DNA of 64,000 bases. It comes from Anaerolineae bacterium. Lineage in GTDB: Bacteria > Chloroflexota > Anaerolineae > Anaerolineales > Anaerolineaceae. The stretch is taken from assembly GCA_013178295.1 (NCBI GenBank), contig JABLWW010000014.1:84077-148076 (forward strand), written 5' to 3'. Positions 60,263 to 64,000 of the stretch are shown piece by piece; the stretch's first letter is position 1; each line of letters opens with the position of its first letter. Made by a program: the position numbers and the translations under genes. The notes beneath the pieces are model-generated. The model saw nothing but the letters and a program-made list of their open reading frames with translations. It was not told the origin of the DNA and searched no databases.

Positions 60263-61777
60263 GTGAACGTACTCGAAGCCAGAGCGATTAAGAAATCCTT
60301 TGGGGGCGTCAAAGCCCTGGTAGACGGCAACATCAGCTGCTGCAAAGGCGAGATTGTCGGTCTGCTTGGGGCAAACGGCTGCGGCAAAACCACCTTTTCG
60401 CGGATTTTGATGGGGATGCTCAACTGCGATGATGGTGAAATCCTCATCAACGGCGAACGGGTATCTTTCAATTCGCCAATGGATGCCATGCAGCGCGGGC
60501 TGGCAATGGTGCACCAACAGCTGAGTCTGATACCCGATATGACCGTCTGGGAAAACATCAACATCGGCAACGAACCCCGCAGCGCGCTGGGGTTCATTGA
60601 TACCGCCGCCTGCCGCCAGCGGGCGCGCCAGGTGCTGGAGCGTCTCTGTCCGGAGGTGGATATGGAACGCAAGGTCAGCGAGCTTTCCCCCTCCGAACAA
60701 CAGCTGGTTGAGATTGCCAAAGCGCTTTCCAAAGACTTCAACATCCTGATTCTGGACGAGCCGACTTCGGCGCTGGAACAGGTGCAGGTCAACCGCCTGT
60801 TCGACCTCCTGCGCCAGGTCAAACAGCAGGGCGCCACCATCATCTTCATCTCGCACCGTCTGGGCGAGGTGGTAGAGATTTGCGATTATGTGGTGGTCTT
60901 CCGCAACGGCGCCAATGTGGGCACGGTTGACCTGCTGCGCGATGGACAGGACGAGGAACGCATCATTGCCCTCATCACCGGCAGGGAAGAGCAGGCGGCA
61001 ATCGCCAAAAAACACGGCGCACAACAGAACGGCGGCGGCGTGCGCTTTGCCGTCAAAGACCTGTGTATGGGCAAACTGCGCCAGATCAGCTTTGCGCTGC
61101 GCCGCGGCGAAATTGTCGGCATCGGCGGTTTGCAGGGGCAGGGGCAGGAGGAACTGCTGCTCACGCTGGCTGGGCTGCTGGCGCCCGCCGAACGCGGCAG
61201 CGTGCTGGTCGATGACATCCCCCTCAAACTGCACCACCCTTCCGACGCCATTCGGCAGGGTGTGGTGCTGGTGCCCGGCGACCGCAAAAAAGAAGGTCTG
61301 TTCTTGAACCACAGTATCCTGATGAATATGATGTACGCCCGTTTTTCCCTCAAGGGCGAGTGGATCATCCCCTTCCGCAAATACCGCCGCGAGGCGGAGG
61401 AAATCATGCGCGCCCTTTCCATCAAAGCCGAAGGGGTAGATACCGAACTCAACACGCTCAGCGGCGGCAACCAGCAAAAGGTGGTGGTCGGCAAGTGGCT
61501 GCCGCTCAACCCCAAAGTGCTGCTGCTGTGCGACCCTGCCAAAGGGGTGGATGTTCAGGCAAAAAAGGAACTGTACGAGCTGGTTGCCCGCCTGGCACAG
61601 CAGGGCACGTCCATTCTGCTCTACGCCAGCGATAACGAAGAACTGGTGGCGGCTTGCGAGCGTGTCTTTGTCATGTATGAGGGGCAGATCGTAGAAGAAC
61701 TGCAGGGGGCAGAAGTTACCGAAGACAACCTGGTGGCAGCTTCGCTGCGGGCGAGAACCACCCCATCAACACTTTGA
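60263..61777 (+). CDS. CUT2 sugar ABC ATPase (RbsA-like)
   Basis: A 504-residue double-ABC protein from GTG 60263, with AGGGAG six bases upstream; a TTG at 60242 would add seven residues that overlap the ribosome site. The first half has GANGCGKTT, signature LSPSEQQLVEIAKAL and LILDEPTSAL. The second half has the degenerate P-loop GLQGQGQEEL, signature LSGGNQQKVVVGKWL, and a Walker B of LLLCDPAKGVD, where the catalytic Glu is replaced by Pro-Ala context. Degenerate second halves are usual in the family, but this one is stronger than in the ATPase at 14511. Confidence 0.92.
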   Translation: MNVLEARAIKKSFGGVKALVDGNISCCKGEIVGLLGANGCGKTTFSRILMGMLNCDDGEILINGERVSFNSPMDAMQRGLAMVHQQLSLIPDMTVWENINIGNEPRSALGFIDTAACRQRARQVLERLCPEVDMERKVSELSPSEQQLVEIAKALSKDFNILILDEPTSALEQVQVNRLFDLLRQVKQQGATIIFISHRLGEVVEICDYVVVFRNGANVGTVDLLRDGQDEERIIALITGREEQAAIAKKHGAQQNGGGVRFAVKDLCMGKLRQISFALRRGEIVGIGGLQGQGQEELLLTLAGLLAPAERGSVLVDDIPLKLHHPSDAIRQGVVLVPGDRKKEGLFLNHSILMNMMYARFSLKGEWIIPFRKYRREAEEIMRALSIKAEGVDTELNTLSGGNQQKVVVGKWLPLNPKVLLLCDPAKGVDVQAKKELYELVARLAQQGTSILLYASDNEELVAACERVFVMYEGQIVEELQGAEVTEDNLVAASLRARTTPSTL

Positions 61778-61787
61778 GGATGCATCA

Positions 61788-62753
61788 ATGAACTTCACTG
61801 CCGGATTAAAACGAATCAGCCGCAGACCGGAATTTACCAGCGTGGTGATCCTGCTGGTGATCATCTTCCTGAATGCGCTGCTGCAAAAGAACTTTTTTGC
61901 TACCAAAGTGATTTTGACCAATCTCAAAACGTTTACACCGCTGATCCTGATCAGCATCGGGCAGGCGGTGATTGTGCTGTGCGGGGGAATTGACCTTTCG
62001 GTGGGCAGCCAGGTTTCGCTCATCAATGTCATTCTGGCAACCATGATGCGCGACAGCATCGGCGACTCGCTGCCGGTGCTGCTGCTGGCGCTGGGGGCAG
62101 CGGTGGGCATGGGGGCAGTCAACGGTTTCTCCGCCGGATACCTGAACCTGCCGCCGATGATTGCCACATTTGCCACCCAAGCCATCTTTTTTGGGCTGGC
62201 ACTGTTTGTCCTGCCGCATCCAGGGGGCGTCATCCCCCGCTGGGCAGTCGAGGCTTTCAAGTGGCATGTATGGCTGATCTCCACCCCGCTGGTGGTGATT
62301 GTGCTTGCCATGCTGCTGTGGGAATATATCCGCCGCAGACGGCTGGGGCAATACATCTACGCCGTGGGCAGCAGCGAAGAAGCAGCTTTTGCCAACGGCA
62401 TCAACACCCGCTGGGTTAAGCTGATGTCCTATATGATCGGCAGCTTTTTTGTCATGCTGGGCGCCTATGCCATCACCCTGCAGGCTGCCTCAGGCGACGC
62501 TCGTCTGGGGCTTTCGTACCCGCTGACCTCGATTGCCGCCGTGGTGGTGGGGGGCATCTCACTGCAAGGGGGACGGGGCAACGTTATCGGGGCAGTGTTT
62601 GGCGCGCTGGTGATGAACATGGTGATTAACCTGATTTACTTTGCCAACATCCCCAGCGAATACCAGGAATTCACCAAAGGCTTTATCATCATCCTGGCAC
62701 TGGCAATGGCTGTCATCTACCGCAGAAATGGAGCAAGGAGGCAGACATCATGA
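61788..62753 (+). CDS. CUT2 ABC permease 1 (RbsC-like)
   Basis: A 321-residue BPD_transp_2 membrane protein with eight to ten helices, the motif CGGIDLSVGSQVSL and the C-terminal VVVGGISLQGGRGNVIGAV. It starts ten bases after the ATPase stop. Its stop overlaps the second permease start (ATGA), implying a heterodimeric channel. Confidence 0.92.
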   Translation: MNFTAGLKRISRRPEFTSVVILLVIIFLNALLQKNFFATKVILTNLKTFTPLILISIGQAVIVLCGGIDLSVGSQVSLINVILATMMRDSIGDSLPVLLLALGAAVGMGAVNGFSAGYLNLPPMIATFATQAIFFGLALFVLPHPGGVIPRWAVEAFKWHVWLISTPLVVIVLAMLLWEYIRRRRLGQYIYAVGSSEEAAFANGINTRWVKLMSYMIGSFFVMLGAYAITLQAASGDARLGLSYPLTSIAAVVVGGISLQGGRGNVIGAVFGALVMNMVINLIYFANIPSEYQEFTKGFIIILALAMAVIYRRNGARRQTS

Positions 62754-63748
62754 CCGCAGAAAATGGCGCTTTCTCTTCGCAAATGAATGCCGCCCAGCGC
62801 ATCAAACGCATCTACCGCACCCACAGCAAAAGCATCATCCCCTTTCTGATTGCCGCCATCCTGCTGATTGCCGGGGAGTTTGTCGCTCAGGGGTTTGCTG
62901 GGGCAGCGCATGTGCTCGAGCTGCTCAAAATTTCCTCGTTTCTGGGGATTCTGGTGCTGGCGCAGTCCATCGTCATCATCGCCGGGGGGGAGGGGATTGA
63001 CCTTTCGGTGGGGGCAATTGCTACCATCAGCGCCGTGATGGCTTCGGTCATCATCAACGGACAGGACAAGATGATTTGGGTTGCGCTTCCAGCGGTGATT
63101 GTAACCGGTTTTGTGCTGGGGCTGTTCAACGGCATTGGCGTGGCGCTGTTCCGCGTCCCGCCGCTGATCATGACGCTGGGCATGTCGAGCGTGATCAACG
63201 GCATGGTGATTATCTACAGTCAGGGATACATCTTCCGCGGCAGTGCTTCGGAGCTTCTCAAAACCATCGGGGCAAAAGCCAGCGGCGGCATCCCCAACAT
63301 GGTGTTTGTGTGGGCGGTGGTCATCGCCGCGGCGCTGCTGATCCTCAACCGCACACGCTGGGGGGTCATGCTGTATGGGGTGGGCGCCAACGAGCTAACC
63401 GCCGAACTCAACGGGGTCAAAACGCGCCGTGTGCGGGCGCTGGCGTATGCCTTCAGCGGCGCCATCTCAGCCATTGCCGGTTTCTTCCTGCTGGGATATA
63501 TCGGCATGGCGTTTATTGACATCGGCAGCAAATACGTACTGCCGTGTGTGGCAGCAGCGGTGATTGGAGGCGTCTCGCTGGCAGGCGGCGCGGGGGGTTA
63601 TCTGGGAGCAGCGGGCGGCGCCATCGTGCTCACCGTGCTTTCGGGTCTGCTGGTCACCATCAAGATGGGCGAAGCCGGGCGGCAGGTGGTTTCGGGGCTG
63701 GTGCTGATCATCCTGCTTGCCGTCTATGCCCGTCAAAGCCAGCGCTGA
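62750..63748 (+). CDS. CUT2 ABC permease 2 (RbsC-like)
   Basis: A 332-residue partner permease. It has the motif GEGIDLSVGAIATI and the C-terminal AVIGGVSLAGGAGGYLGAAG. A 30-residue polar N-terminal extension precedes the first helix. It is the last gene of the importer operon and ends 11 bp before a convergent gene on the minus strand. Confidence 0.92.
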   Translation: MTAENGAFSSQMNAAQRIKRIYRTHSKSIIPFLIAAILLIAGEFVAQGFAGAAHVLELLKISSFLGILVLAQSIVIIAGGEGIDLSVGAIATISAVMASVIINGQDKMIWVALPAVIVTGFVLGLFNGIGVALFRVPPLIMTLGMSSVINGMVIIYSQGYIFRGSASELLKTIGAKASGGIPNMVFVWAVVIAAALLILNRTRWGVMLYGVGANELTAELNGVKTRRVRALAYAFSGAISAIAGFFLLGYIGMAFIDIGSKYVLPCVAAAVIGGVSLAGGAGGYLGAAGGAIVLTVLSGLLVTIKMGEAGRQVVSGLVLIILLAVYARQSQR

Positions 63749-63759
63749 CGGCGTGCGGA

Positions 63760-64000
63760 TTACGGGCAGTCATCCGGGCAGGTAAAGGCGTCCTCGCCGC
63801 ACATCTCCGAGCACATCCCGTCGCCGCAGGCGCTGCCGCAATCATCAGGGCAGTTGCACGTGTTTTCGTAGTCGCCGCACACGCCGTCGCCGCAGAAGCC
63901 GCTATCGCCCCCGCAGTCCGCCGGGCAAGTGGTAGCGTCCTCGCCGCACGTATCCGCGCACATCCCGTCGCCGCAGGCACTGCCGCAGTCCTCAGGGCAG
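63760..64000 (-). CDS. Cys-rich repeat protein, C-terminal fragment (runs off right edge)
   Basis: The minus-strand frame is open from the window edge to a TAA at 63760-63762, giving the last 80 residues. It is made of repeats of about 21-24 residues: CGDGMCADTCGEDATTCPADC, read in two parts as CGDGMC and CGEDxxTCPxDC. Each unit carries six Cys, probably disulfide-bonded or Ca-binding in an exported protein. Similar CGDGxC...CPxDC repeats occur in bacterial surface proteins. The N-terminus and any signal peptide lie outside. The nucleotide repeats are also nearly identical, which points to recent expansion. Confidence 0.72.
   Translation of the reverse strand, partial: CPEDCGSACGDGMCADTCGEDATTCPADCGGDSGFCGDGVCGDYENTCNCPDDCGSACGDGMCSEMCGEDAFTCPDDCP

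Noticed and set aside
1..64000. tRNA, rRNA or other structural RNA genes
   Set aside because: No cloverleaf with a T-loop GTTCRAATC-type sequence or rRNA-like stretch was noticed on either strand.

Overview
The window looks like a piece of a Chloroflexota chromosome, most likely Anaerolineae-like. This is an inference from style, since there is no rRNA or other phylogenetic marker. The supporting signs are a GC-rich sequence, lipoproteins with long Ala/Pro/Glu or Thr/Pro linkers after the lipobox, several sugar ABC importers, very large multi-PAS kinases, an Flp-type pilin, and tungsten aldehyde oxidoreductase (AOR) genes. I saw no tRNA, rRNA, transposase or cas gene.

Layout. 1-2342 (minus): a family 3 glycoside hydrolase followed by the 5' end of an AraC-type cupin regulator cut by the window edge. 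2681-6216 (plus): a CUT1 sugar importer (binding lipoprotein and two permeases, no ATPase). 6274-7167: a DMT exporter. 7246-9904 (minus): a two-component pair in which the histidine kinase carries a degenerate ABC ATPase domain and the regulator is REC-LuxR-REC. 10107-17023 (plus): GH35 beta-galactosidase-like enzyme, an unknown protein, and a ribose-type (CUT2) importer; the two-component pair probably controls it. 17065-21588 (minus): amidohydrolase, FGE-fold lipoprotein, membrane protein and small lipoprotein. 21688-24189 (minus): feoA-feoB-feoC iron uptake.

24435-42830 is a signalling island: three histidine kinases (one of about 1827 residues with nine PAS-type modules), two GGDEF proteins, one GGDEF-EAL protein, a LacI regulator with its own operator, and a 48-residue Flp pilin. 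No response regulator lies in it. 42831-46242 is repeat-rich: a 36-bp tandem palindrome array, a HAD-like phosphatase, a DUF559 nuclease, solitary CRISPR-repeat remnants, and an orphan CRISPR array of 22 repeats and 21 spacers.

46243-58474 (minus) is a catabolic gene block facing away from a second CUT2 importer (58978-63748, plus). It encodes two AORs with an 8-Cys ferredoxin, two MoaD/ThiS-fold proteins, a cyclase-family hydrolase, a Tm-1-like/UPF0261 protein, an SDR, an HPr-kinase-like P-loop protein and a GntR/FCD regulator. It also holds a PEP-synthase-type enzyme split into an ATP-grasp gene and a swivelling-His gene, as in phenylphosphate synthase. The two transcription units diverge from a mirror-symmetric promoter-operator (58690-58763). 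I read this as a co-regulated uptake and anaerobic oxidation module of unknown substrate. With the ABC-histidine kinase, it is the best candidate in the window for an undescribed system.
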